Origin: Actinomycetes bacterium
GTDB lineage: Bacteria > Actinomycetota > Acidimicrobiia > Acidimicrobiales > Palsa-688
Assembly (NCBI GenBank): GCA_021811865.1
Contig: JAKAQB010000004.1
Span: 1-64,000 of the forward strand
Length of the DNA stretch: 64,000 nucleotides
Reading direction: 5' to 3'
Shown piece after piece: positions 10,294 to 17,688 of this stretch (position 1 is the first letter of the stretch; every line of letters begins with the position of its first letter). Below the pieces are notes generated by a model. That model saw only the letters and a list, made by a program, of their open reading frames with translations, did no database searches and was not told where the DNA came from. The translations under genes were made by a program, and so were the position numbers.

Positions 10294-10410
10294 GGCGCCG
10301 GCTGGGGCTGGGGCGCCGGCGCGGGGCTGGGGCGCCGGCTGGGGGCTGGGGCGCCGGCGCGGGGCTGGGGCGCCGGCGCGGGGCTGGGGCGCCGGCTGGG
10401 GGCGCTGGCG
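10294..10410. repeat. GGCGCC-core tandem array, about 19-bp period, six units
   Basis: GGCGCC occurs at 10294, 10312, 10331, 10350, 10369 and 10388, i.e. spacings of 18, 19, 19, 19 and 19 bases. Between the cores the sequence alternates between two variants (GGCGCGGGGCTGG and GGCTGGGGGCTGG). The array starts five bases after the aminotransferase stop codon. It is almost free of A and T and has no open frame that makes sense. Confidence 0.85.
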
Positions 10411-10481
10411 GCGGGAGGTCGGTGCATTGGCGGGAGGTCGGTGCATTGAGTGGCGCTTCCTGCCCCGAATGCACCGACCTC
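10411..10481. repeat. 19-bp tandem duplication plus 14-bp inverted repeat
   Basis: GCGGGAGGTCGGTGCATTG occurs twice in direct tandem (10411-10429, 10430-10448). The second copy forms a perfect 14-bp inverted repeat with downstream DNA: GAGGTCGGTGCATT (10434-10447) and AATGCACCGACCTC (10468-10481), loop 20 bases. It lies between convergent genes and could terminate transcription from both sides. A 13-bp part of it recurs next to another array at 37220. Confidence 0.8.
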
Positions 10482-10544
10482 GACGAAGGTGACGCCAACT
10501 GGGACCTCAGCCGAACATGGGGCGCCGGAGCTGAGGGCTGCGGT

Positions 10545-10937
10545 TCAGCGGCTGGCGCGCCGGAACCCGTCCGCCTCGGCGGCCTCGGCGCCGGCGTAGC
10601 AGCGGTCGGCACCTGTCCTCCCGTACGCCGCCATGCCCGGCAGGTGGAACACCCTGCTGCGGAGCTTCGCCTTGACTGGGTGGCTGGATGGGCACGCCCC
10701 GCCGTCGAGCGGCGCGACCCAGGTCCGGCCGGCGCTCGCCGGCGGATCGGCGGCTGCCGGCTCCCCTGCCGGCGGGCGCGGAGCCGATCCGTCGCGGCCG
10801 GGCAAGTCCGGCCAGGGTTCCGCCGGCGGCACTGCCAGCCGGCGACGTCCCGCCCGCTCGAGGAGGGTGAGGCGCAGGACCCAGCCGGCGCCGGCGAGGA
10901 TCACCGCCACGAGGACCCAGCGAATGAGCCGGCGCAC
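10545..10937 (-). CDS. Membrane-anchored sunset-domain protein
   Basis: 130 residues: an N-terminal transmembrane anchor (about 5-26), a Pro/Ala-rich linker (35-75) and a C-terminal conserved module (about 80-130) with CPSSHPVKAK, FHLPGMAAYGRT and DRCYAGAEAAEADGFRRA. This spacing of two cysteines (82 and 113), HP-K and YxRT matches the small actinobacterial domain known as the sunset domain, found at the end of secreted or membrane proteins; its function is unknown. The GTG start at 10937 is six bases after a TAGCGT -10 element, so the gene is probably leaderless and monocistronic. Confidence 0.8.
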   Translation of the reverse strand: MRRLIRWVLVAVILAGAGWVLRLTLLERAGRRRLAVPPAEPWPDLPGRDGSAPRPPAGEPAAADPPASAGRTWVAPLDGGACPSSHPVKAKLRSRVFHLPGMAAYGRTGADRCYAGAEAAEADGFRRASR

Positions 10938-11019
10938 GGCTGAACGCTACCGGGTCGGATGCCTCGCCGTCTCGGTCTCCGCACCGCTGGTCACTCCCGA
11001 TGGCAGCGTGGCTACGTGG

Positions 11020-11619
11020 CTACGTGCCAGCGGCCCTCGGCAGCCACGCCGGCCGGCGGGACTCGAATGCGTCGATGTCGGCGGCGTGGCGGAGGGTGAG
11101 GTCGACGTCGTCGAGGCCCTCGAGGAGGCGGTGCTGGGTGAAGGTGTCCATGCCGAACGGTGCCTCGAGGCCGGCGGCCGGTGCAGCGACGACCAGGCGC
11201 TCGACGTCCACCGTGACCTCCAGGGCGGCGTCGGCGAGGACAGCGTCGAGCAGCGCCCGCCCGAAGGCGGCGTCCACCTCGGCGGGAACCAGCCCTCCCT
11301 TGGTGGCGTTGTTGCGGAAGATGTCCCCGAAGCGGGGGGACACCACCGCCTGGAAGCCGTAATCCTGCAGGGCCCATACGGCGTGCTCGCGCGACGAGCC
11401 GACGCCGAAGTTCGGTCCGGCCACGAGGATGGTCGCGCCAGCGTGCTCCGGCTGGTTCAGCACGAAGGCACGGTCGTCCCGCCACTCGGCGAACAGGCCC
11501 CGCCCGAAGCCGGTGCGCTCCACCCGCTTCAGCCAGTCGCTCGGGATGATCTGGTCGGTGTCGACATCGCTGCGGTCGAGGGGGACAGCGGTGCCGGTGA
11601 CGGCTCGGACGGCTTCCAT
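11020..11619 (-). CDS. leuD: 3-Isopropylmalate dehydratase small subunit
   Basis: Partner of LeuC in isomerising 2- to 3-isopropylmalate in leucine synthesis. The 199 residues are the usual bacterial LeuD length. Diagnostic motifs are DVDTDQIIPSDWLK near residue 20, the AGPNFGVGSSREHAVWAL segment that covers the active site, and FGDIFRNNATKGGLVP. It lies 75 bases after leuC on the same strand and should be co-transcribed. The gap between them is G/C-only and contains no recognisable signal. Confidence 0.96.
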   Translation of the reverse strand: MEAVRAVTGTAVPLDRSDVDTDQIIPSDWLKRVERTGFGRGLFAEWRDDRAFVLNQPEHAGATILVAGPNFGVGSSREHAVWALQDYGFQAVVSPRFGDIFRNNATKGGLVPAEVDAAFGRALLDAVLADAALEVTVDVERLVVAAPAAGLEAPFGMDTFTQHRLLEGLDDVDLTLRHAADIDAFESRRPAWLPRAAGT

Positions 11620-11694
11620 GGGGGTGGCTCCGGGATCGGTGCTGGGTGACCGGCGGCGGCCGGCTGGGCGGGTGGGTGGGTGGTCGGCGGCGGT

Positions 11695-13095
11695 TCAGCC
11701 GAGGTCGGTGGGGGCGGCGAAGTGCCCGGCGACCGCGGTGGCGGCCGCCACGGCGGGTGAGACGAGGTGTGTCCTTCCCCCCCTTCCCTGGCGGCCCTCG
11801 AAGTTGCGGTTGGACGTCGACGCCGACCGCTCCCTGGGGGCGAGCTTGTCCGGGTTCATCGCCAGGCACATCGAGCAACCCGGCAGGCGCCACTCGAACC
11901 CGGCGGCCGTGAACAGCCGGTCCAGGCCCTCTGCCTCGGCCTGGGCCCTCACAGGCCCGCTGCCGGGCACGGCGAGGGCGCGCACGCCGGCGGCGACGTG
12001 CCGGCCTTCGAGAACAGCCGCGGCGGCGCGGAGGTCCTCGAGGCGTGAGTTGGTGCACGAACCGATGAACACGGTGTCGACCGGCACGTCGCGCATCGGC
12101 GTCCCGGCGCTGAGGCCCATGTAGGCCAGGGCGCGCCGCGCCGCCTCCGCCGCGCCCGGATCGTCGAAGGCGTCCGGGTCGGGAACGGCGCCGTCGACGG
12201 TCACCACCTGGGCCGGGTTGGTACCCCACGTGACATGAGGGCGCACGGAGGTGGCGTCGATCTCCACGGTCCGGTCGAAGGCGGCGCCGCCGTCGGTGCT
12301 GAGCGAGCGCCAGTCGTCCAGGGCCTGCTCCCAGTCGGCACCCCCGGGCGCGTACGGTCGGCCCTCCAGGTAGGCGAAGGTCGTGTCGTCGGGCGCGACC
12401 ATCCCGGCCCGGGCACCGGCCTCGATGGACATGTTGCAGACGGTCATCCGGCCTTCCATGGAAAGGTCGCGGATGGCGGAGCCCCGGTACTCGATCACGT
12501 GGCCGATGCCGCCGCCGGTGCCGATGCGGCCGATGACCGCCAGGACGAGGTCCTTGGCGCTGACGCCGGGGGGCGGGTCGCCCTCCACTTCCACCGCCAT
12601 CGTCCTGGCGCGCCGCTGCGGCAGGGTCTGGGTGGCCAGGACGTGCTCGACCTCACTGGTGCCGATGCCGAACGCCAGGGCCCCGAACGCGCCGTGCGTC
12701 GAGGTGTGGGAGTCCCCGCATACGATCGTCATCCCCGGCTGCGTGAGGCCGAGCTCCGGTCCGATCACGTGGACGATCCCCTGGTGAGGATCGCCCATCG
12801 GGAACAGCCGGATGCCGAACTCGTCGCAGTTGCGGGTCAGCACGTCCAGTTGCGTGGCGGAGACGGGGTCCTCGACCGGCCCCGGGGTGGTCGGCACGTT
12901 GTGATCGGCCGTGGCGACGGTGAGCTCCGGGCGGCGCGGGCGCCGCCCGGTCAGGCGGAGCCCGTCGAACGCCTGCGGCGAGGTGACCTCGTGGACGAGG
13001 TGCAGGTCGATGTAGAGGAGGTCAGGCTCCCCCGGGGTGGCCCGCACGACGTGGCGTTGCCACACCTTCTCGGCCAGGGTGCGGCGATCAGTCAT
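11695..13095 (-). CDS. leuC: 3-Isopropylmalate dehydratase large subunit
   Basis: Aconitase-family 4Fe-4S enzyme of 466 residues, normal for bacterial LeuC. The substrate-binding [13 protein letters not shown] and the three cluster cysteines (SCTNSR plus the pair in [11 protein letters not shown]) are present. The ATG at 13095 is 36 bases from the start of the divergent IclR regulator; the gap holds overlapping palindromes. The divergent leuCD/IclR layout is the known arrangement of NdgR (Streptomyces) and LtbR (Corynebacterium), so leucine-dependent repression is likely. Confidence 0.97.
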   Translation of the reverse strand: MTDRRTLAEKVWQRHVVRATPGEPDLLYIDLHLVHEVTSPQAFDGLRLTGRRPRRPELTVATADHNVPTTPGPVEDPVSATQLDVLTRNCDEFGIRLFPMGDPHQGIVHVIGPELGLTQPGMTIVCGDSHTSTHGAFGALAFGIGTSEVEHVLATQTLPQRRARTMAVEVEGDPPPGVSAKDLVLAVIGRIGTGGGIGHVIEYRGSAIRDLSMEGRMTVCNMSIEAGARAGMVAPDDTTFAYLEGRPYAPGGADWEQALDDWRSLSTDGGAAFDRTVEIDATSVRPHVTWGTNPAQVVTVDGAVPDPDAFDDPGAAEAARRALAYMGLSAGTPMRDVPVDTVFIGSCTNSRLEDLRAAAAVLEGRHVAAGVRALAVPGSGPVRAQAEAEGLDRLFTAAGFEWRLPGCSMCLAMNPDKLAPRERSASTSNRNFEGRQGRGGRTHLVSPAVAAATAVAGHFAAPTDLG

Positions 13096-13102
13096 TCCAC
13101 CG

Positions 13103-13126
13103 TCTCACCTTCTGAGATAGAGTCTC
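13103..13126. promoter_or_regulatory. Overlapping palindromes in the leuC/IclR divergent promoter
   Basis: TCTCA-N5-TGAGA (13103-13107 and 13113-13117) and GAGA-N5-TCTC (13114-13117 and 13123-13126) overlap. TAGAGT at 13118-13123 is a -10 placed eight bases before the regulator's GTG, so a protein bound here would occlude it. This is the obvious candidate operator for the IclR protein acting on both itself and leuCD. Confidence 0.6.
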
Positions 13127-13131
13127 GCTTC

Positions 13132-13806
13132 GTGGGAGCAAGTCTAGAGGAGACGGTCCGCAGCGGGGTGGGCGTGGTCGACAAGACCGTCGCCATACTC
13201 GACACCCTGGAGCGCCGGCCGTGCTCGCTCTCAGAGTTGGCGTCGTCCACCGCGATGCCGCGGGCGACCGCTCACCGCCTCGCTGTCGCCCTGGAGCGCC
13301 ACGGCCTGGTTGACCGCGATGGCGCGGGACGGTTCCTGCTGGGCCCCCGACTGGCGGTGCTCGGTCGGGAGGCCGGACGGGGCGCTCGGAGCCTCGCCGA
13401 GGCGGCCGGCCCCGCCCTGGCGGAGCTGCGCGACCGCACGGGCGAGAGCACCCAGCTCTACGTCCCGGCGGGGGACCGGCGGGTGTGCGTGGTGTCGCTG
13501 GAGTCACCGCACGGGTTGCGGACGATCGTGCCGGTGGGGGCGTCCCTGCCGATGGACAGAGGGTCAGCGGGAAAGGTCCTCGGTCCCGGCGCCAGCTCGC
13601 AGCGACGGGGCTGGGCCGAGAGTGTGGAGGAGCGTGAGCGGGGCGTGGCATCGGTCTCCGCACCGGTGGTCTTCGACGGCGCCGTGGTGGCCGCCGTGTC
13701 GGTGTCCGGGCCGATCGAGCGCACCACCCGCCGGCCGGGTCGGCGCTACGGCGCCGCCGTGGTCCTGGCCGCCCGGGCGGTCGAGCGCCGGCTGGCAGGC
13801 GACTGA
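13132..13806 (+). CDS. IclR-family regulator, NdgR/LtbR-like
   Basis: 224 residues: an N-terminal winged helix (about 12-70, SGVGVVDKTVAILDTLER...LASSTAMPRATAHRL) followed by a GAF-like ligand-binding domain. Slightly shorter than the usual 235-250 residues because part of the C-terminal domain is compressed. Position head-to-head with leuCD identifies it as the likely leucine-pathway regulator of the NdgR/LtbR type. GTG 13132 is chosen because TAGAGT lies eight bases upstream; a GTG eleven or more codons downstream preceded by GAGGAG is an alternative. Ligand and targets are inferred from context. Confidence 0.85.
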   Translation: MGASLEETVRSGVGVVDKTVAILDTLERRPCSLSELASSTAMPRATAHRLAVALERHGLVDRDGAGRFLLGPRLAVLGREAGRGARSLAEAAGPALAELRDRTGESTQLYVPAGDRRVCVVSLESPHGLRTIVPVGASLPMDRGSAGKVLGPGASSQRRGWAESVEERERGVASVSAPVVFDGAVVAAVSVSGPIERTTRRPGRRYGAAVVLAARAVERRLAGD

Positions 13807-13957
13807 CGGCCATTCACCGGGGAATACGAGGACCGAACCCTCCTGCTGCGTCACGGGCACGCAGCGCCCCGCACGCCACCGTCCACCCTGGCCCGTCCGG
13901 CGCGGTCGTCCTGGTCGGCCGGCAAGGGGCGCCGGCAGCCCGCCAGGTGGTGGTAGC

Positions 13958-14021
13958 GCAACAAAGGCACCGCAACAAAGGCAGGGGGAGCCTTGACGAC
14001 GGGGCTCCATGGGGTTATGGT
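13958..14021 (+). promoter_or_regulatory. GntR promoter with upstream 12-bp direct repeats
   Basis: TTGACG (13993-13998), 17 bases, TATGGT (14016-14021): a near-consensus housekeeping promoter, rare in this window. Just upstream GCAACAAAGGCA occurs twice (13958-13969 and 13972-13983) with a 14-bp period, suitable for binding an activator or the GntR protein. Unlike most starts here the gene has a proper leader with a strong ribosome site (GGGAGGAGAGG at 14030-14040). The rest of the 13807-14044 gap shows nothing recognisable. Confidence 0.7.
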
Positions 14022-14044
14022 CCGTTCTAGGGAGGAGAGGTCGG

Positions 14045-14821
14045 ATGTCTGTCCACTCGTTTGAGCCTGACTCAGCACTACGGAGGCGGACCGATGTGGC
14101 CCGTGAGGAGCTGCTCAGGAACATCCTCACATCCCGTCAACCGGGAGATCGGCTGGCGTCGGAGGTGGAGCTGAGCAAGATGTTGGGCGTGAGTCGTGCC
14201 TCCGTCCGGGAGGCGCTCGCCAAGCTGGCTGCCGAGGGAGTGGTCGAACGTCGGTGGGGGGATGGGACTTTTGTGGCGCCTGCAAAGAGCCACATGGTCG
14301 CCCGGCTCGAGGAGCTGGCGCCGCTGAGCGAGATCATCACCCGCCACGGCCACTCTTGCGAGGTGGAGGTCGTGGAGGTCTGCCGGAAGACCGGACCCTC
14401 CGCAGCCCACGAGCTGCTCGAGGTGCCCGCCAATCACGCGATCTGGTCCATCAGCCGGGTGTACGTCGTTGACGGGGAACGTGCCCTCCACGTACAGGAC
14501 TTCGTACCCGGCGTGCTCAACGGCAAGTCGTTCGACGCGAGCACGGTGACCCAGGACCTCCTGCCCTTGCTCGCTCGCGAGTACGGGGTCACGGTGACGC
14601 ATGCGGTCACCACCCTCGAGCCCGCTCGGCCGAGCGCCGGGGTGGCTTCGCAGCTGGGCACATCTCGGGGGACGGTCCTGTTGCGGATTCGCCAGACCGC
14701 GTTTGCCTCGAGCCCTGCGCAGCCAGTCATTCACACAGTGGGGCTCTCCCATCCCAAGCGCTTCGCGTACACCACCCTGCGGCGTGCCTCGCCCACGGCT
14801 GACAGGCAGCACAACGACTAG
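14045..14821 (+). CDS. GntR/HutC-family regulator with UTRA domain
   Basis: 258 residues: winged helix (about 15-78, including LASEVELSKMLGVSRASVREAL and the wing GDGTFV) and a UTRA effector domain (about 95-240). ATG 14045 follows a GGAGGAG ribosome site. It heads a run of five same-strand genes (regulator, ABC binding protein, ATPase, permease, sulfatase-like hydrolase) with small gaps, so it should sense the imported compound or a product of its hydrolysis. Base composition is noticeably lower in GC than neighbouring genes, and RBSs are strong, which hints at transfer. Confidence 0.88.
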   Translation: MSVHSFEPDSALRRRTDVAREELLRNILTSRQPGDRLASEVELSKMLGVSRASVREALAKLAAEGVVERRWGDGTFVAPAKSHMVARLEELAPLSEIITRHGHSCEVEVVEVCRKTGPSAAHELLEVPANHAIWSISRVYVVDGERALHVQDFVPGVLNGKSFDASTVTQDLLPLLAREYGVTVTHAVTTLEPARPSAGVASQLGTSRGTVLLRIRQTAFASSPAQPVIHTVGLSHPKRFAYTTLRRASPTADRQHND

Positions 14822-14844
14822 TTGCAAATTTGGAGGAGAGAAAG

Positions 14845-15891
14845 ATGGATCCGAGGCCGATTCCGAACCAAACCTCGCAGCACCGGACAGGGGGACGCGC
14901 CACGCGCGTGCTCTCGCTCGGGAAGCGAAACCGCGCTGCAGGCCTGGCGCTCGCGGGAGTGTTAGCCCTCCTTGTGAGCGCATGCGGGAGCTCGACTTCG
15001 GCTCCCGCCAAGTCGCACCCGGCCCCTGTGACCTTTGCGGTCAGTGAGGACCTCTTCGGCCAGGCGATCGTGGCCAATGCCAGGGGCTACTTTGCCGGCC
15101 ACGGCATCAAGGCCACGGTCACCAACTACTCCACCGGTGTGGCCACGTTGGAGGCCGCGCTCACGGGTCGCGCCGACTTCGCGGCCGCGCTGGCGTTCCC
15201 GACTCTGACCTATCTGAAGAGCCACGCACTGGTCATCCTGGCCGCGGACATGCATCCTGCGCCGGGCTTCTACTCCCTTGCCCTGCGAAGCAACCTCGCC
15301 TATCCCCACCAGCTCGACAAGGCCACGTGGGGCCTGGAGACGGGCACGGACCAGGTCTACCAGACGTCAGCGCTGCTCAAGGCCTACGGGTTCTCCTTCT
15401 CGAAGGTCAAGACCGTCTCGTTCTCCGACCAGTTCGGGGAGATCTCCGCACTCCGAGCAGGAGAGATATCGGGGGCCTTGGTGTACGAACAGGGGATTGC
15501 CCAGGCGAAAGCAATCCCTGGGGTCTCGATTTACCCCGACGAGCTGAAGTCTGCGATCGAGCCGGCGTACATCGTGGTGAGCCGGAACTATCTGGCGCAC
15601 AACGAGGGAGTGGTGGTGAGAGCTCTTCAGGCCCTACGCGAGGCGAACGCCTGGATGCTCCCCAACATGCAGCAGGCAGCCAACATCGTGGGGAAGTTCG
15701 TGGGGGCGCCGCCCAGCTCTCTCTACTCCAGCATGAAAGGTGAGGACTACACCGTGAGCTGGTCGAGCTCGGATCTCAGTGCGTTCAAGTCCATCTCCAA
15801 GGTGCTCCTGGAACAGCACCTCACCAACACACTGCCGTCCACGGCGACGAACATCAACACGACCGCGATCGATGCAGCAGCGAAGAGCTAA
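14845..15891 (+). CDS. ABC transporter substrate-binding lipoprotein, NitT/TauT (SsuA-like) family
   Basis: 348 residues. The signal sequence is about 20-47 with lipobox VSAC, so the mature protein is lipid-anchored outside the membrane. The body is an NMT1/THI5-like periplasmic-binding fold (FAVSEDLFGQAIVANARGYFAGHGI near 62-86; later TWGLETGTDQVYQTSALLK). Family members bind aliphatic sulfonates, taurine, nitrate, pyrimidines or aromatic acids. ATG 14845 is chosen over the TTG at 14830 because GGAGGAGAG lies just before it. It starts 23 bases after the regulator and precedes the cognate ATPase and permease. Confidence 0.88.
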   Translation: MDPRPIPNQTSQHRTGGRATRVLSLGKRNRAAGLALAGVLALLVSACGSSTSAPAKSHPAPVTFAVSEDLFGQAIVANARGYFAGHGIKATVTNYSTGVATLEAALTGRADFAAALAFPTLTYLKSHALVILAADMHPAPGFYSLALRSNLAYPHQLDKATWGLETGTDQVYQTSALLKAYGFSFSKVKTVSFSDQFGEISALRAGEISGALVYEQGIAQAKAIPGVSIYPDELKSAIEPAYIVVSRNYLAHNEGVVVRALQALREANAWMLPNMQQAANIVGKFVGAPPSSLYSSMKGEDYTVSWSSSDLSAFKSISKVLLEQHLTNTLPSTATNINTTAIDAAAKS

Positions 15892-15897
15892 GGCCTC

Positions 15898-16734
15898 GTG
15901 AGACCGACCCCGTCTGCAGTGATGGCAGATGGCTTGGTTGAGCACGGCAGGGCAAGGTTCGGAGACCCTCTGGTCGAGCTCGACAGAGTCGGGAAGCAGT
16001 TCCAGGACGGGCAGGGCCACTTGACCTGGGTCCTTCGCGGGCTGTGCCTGGACGTTCGGATGGGGGAGTTCGTGACGATCGTGGGCCCGAGCGGCAGCGG
16101 GAAGACCACGCTCCTGCGGCTGGCTGCGGGCATCCTGAAGCCGTCGGAAGGCGCCGTGACCTTCGCCGGGCAACCGGTTCGCGGACCGGGGCCTGAGCGG
16201 GTGATGGTCTTCCAGTCGAGTGAGGCGGCGCTGTTCGAATGGCTGACGGCCAGGCAGAACGTGGAGTTCGGTCTGCGGGCCATGGGTGTGGGCCGCAAGC
16301 TACGAGAGGATCGTGCGGCAGGCGCGCTGCAGCTCGTCGGGCTCGGCGACCATGCAGGGAAGTTCCCCGATGAGCTCTCCGGAGGAATGCAGCAGCGACT
16401 GCAGATCGCCAGGGCCCTTGCGGTGGAGCCGAAGTTGCTCCTGATGGACGAGCCTCTCGCAGCCCTCGACGCGCAGACCCGCCGGATTCTCCTGCGAGAG
16501 CTCGTGCGGATCTGGCAGACCACCCGCACCACGTTCATCTACGTGACCCACGACATCCGTGAGGCGGTGCTCCTCGGACAGCGAGTCGTCGTGGTGAGCC
16601 GCGCCCCTGCGCGGGTAAAGCAGGTGTTGGCGTGCCCACTGCCCTATCCCCGCGACGAGTTCGGACCCACCTTCGTCGAGCTCTTCCGGAAGGTCGACCA
16701 AGCCATCTCGGAGGAAGTGGGCACCGAGCTGTGA
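15898..16734 (+). CDS. ABC transporter ATPase, NitT/TauT (SsuB/TauB) family
   Basis: 278 residues. Walker A GPSGSGKTT near 63-71, Q-loop VFQSSEAALFEW, signature LSGGMQQRLQIARAL, Walker B LLLMDEPLAALD and H-loop VTHD are all intact, so it should be active. GTG 15898 lies six bases after the binding-protein stop; ATG 15922 is an alternative start. It overlaps the permease gene by four bases (GTGA), so the three transporter genes are translationally coupled. Confidence 0.92.
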   Translation: MRPTPSAVMADGLVEHGRARFGDPLVELDRVGKQFQDGQGHLTWVLRGLCLDVRMGEFVTIVGPSGSGKTTLLRLAAGILKPSEGAVTFAGQPVRGPGPERVMVFQSSEAALFEWLTARQNVEFGLRAMGVGRKLREDRAAGALQLVGLGDHAGKFPDELSGGMQQRLQIARALAVEPKLLLMDEPLAALDAQTRRILLRELVRIWQTTRTTFIYVTHDIREAVLLGQRVVVVSRAPARVKQVLACPLPYPRDEFGPTFVELFRKVDQAISEEVGTEL

Positions 16735-17576
16735 TCCGGATCGACCGCGAAGCGCTGGCAGAGGCCACGAGCAAGCCGGGGGAGGTGCCGGCGCGGCCCG
16801 GTTCGTGGTTGGTGCGCCACTCCCTGGTGGGGCTCTCGCTAGGAAGCGTGGTCGTCGTGATAGGAGCCTGGCAACTGGCGTCCACCTACCTGATATCCCC
16901 GTTCTTCCTTCCGTCGCCGAGCTCGATCCTGCAGGCGTTCCAGCACCTCCTGGCCAACGGCCAGTTGGAGCAGGACACAGGAATCAGCCTGTTCCGGATC
17001 CTGTCCGGTTGGCTGTTGGGCTCCTTGGTAGGAGCTCCGGTCGGCTTCCTCCTCGGCACCTCCCGTGTCGCCAAAGCCGTGCTCGACCCGTTCGTCCACT
17101 TCCTTCGATTCATCCCAGCCCTGGCGCTGGTGTCGCTGTTCATGGTCTGGTTCGGGGTCGGCGAGGAATCGAAGATCCTCCTGATCATGTACGCCGTGGC
17201 CTTCCTCGTGACAGTCACCACGGCGACGGGCGTAGCCGCCATCTCCGACGACAAGGTGGCTGCTGCCAAGTGCCTGGGAGCGTCTGGACTAGCGTTGTTC
17301 TGGCGGGTTCGTGTCCCGGCAGCGATGCCTCATATCTATACCGCCATGCGATTGGGAATGGCGAATGCGTTCCTGGTCATCATCGCGGTGGAGATCATCG
17401 CGGCCAACTCGGGATTGGGCTATCTCATCTGGACGGCGCGGCTCTACTTCCAGATCTCTTGGATGTTCGTCGGTGTGGTCACGCTGGGTATACTCGGTGT
17501 GGTCACGGATCGGCTGTGGAGGCTGCTCGGCCGGACGCTGCTGCGACGGTACGTGGGAGCATCAGCGCGCTACTAG
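16731..17576 (+). CDS. ABC transporter permease, NitT/TauT (SsuC/TauC) family
   Basis: 281 residues with six predicted membrane helices and the EAA-like loop AAKCLGASGLALFWRVRVPA that contacts the ATPase. The frame is open 33 codons upstream, but GTG 16731 overlapping the ATPase stop gives the right family N-terminus. It completes a single importer. Substrate cannot be read from the sequence; the following sulfatase-fold hydrolase suggests an organosulfate, sulfonate or organophosphorus compound. Confidence 0.92.
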   Translation: MIRIDREALAEATSKPGEVPARPGSWLVRHSLVGLSLGSVVVVIGAWQLASTYLISPFFLPSPSSILQAFQHLLANGQLEQDTGISLFRILSGWLLGSLVGAPVGFLLGTSRVAKAVLDPFVHFLRFIPALALVSLFMVWFGVGEESKILLIMYAVAFLVTVTTATGVAAISDDKVAAAKCLGASGLALFWRVRVPAAMPHIYTAMRLGMANAFLVIIAVEIIAANSGLGYLIWTARLYFQISWMFVGVVTLGILGVVTDRLWRLLGRTLLRRYVGASARY

Positions 17577-17599
17577 TGCGATGACAACTGAGGACGGCA

Positions 17600-17670
17600 G
17601 CTCAGACCGGGTTGGCTCAGACCGAGTTGGGTTGGGTTGCCGGAATGGCCGAGAGGTGTCTAGAGGTGTT
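17600..17670 (+). repeat. Short direct repeats upstream of the sulfatase-like gene
   Basis: GCTCAGACCGGGTTG (17600-17614) is followed by GCTCAGACCGAGTTG (17615-17629), a 15-bp tandem with one mismatch. Further on AGAGGTGT occurs at 17652-17659 and 17662-17669 with a 10-bp period. They lie in the 112-base gap between permease and hydrolase, the only sizeable gap in this operon, and could be binding sites for separate control of the hydrolase. Confidence 0.6.
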
Positions 17671-17688
17671 CGCAATGAGGAGGTTGAA

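Noticed and set aside
13807..13957. tRNA gene after the IclR regulator
   Set aside because: tRNA genes often follow leuCD/IclR in actinobacteria, but no cloverleaf or T-loop (GGTTCGAATCC-like) sequence is present.
17581..17688. ATG 17581 as start of the sulfatase-like protein
   Set aside because: It would add 36 repetitive residues (SDRVGSDRVG) not expected in the family, while GTG 17689 has AGGAGG at ideal spacing.
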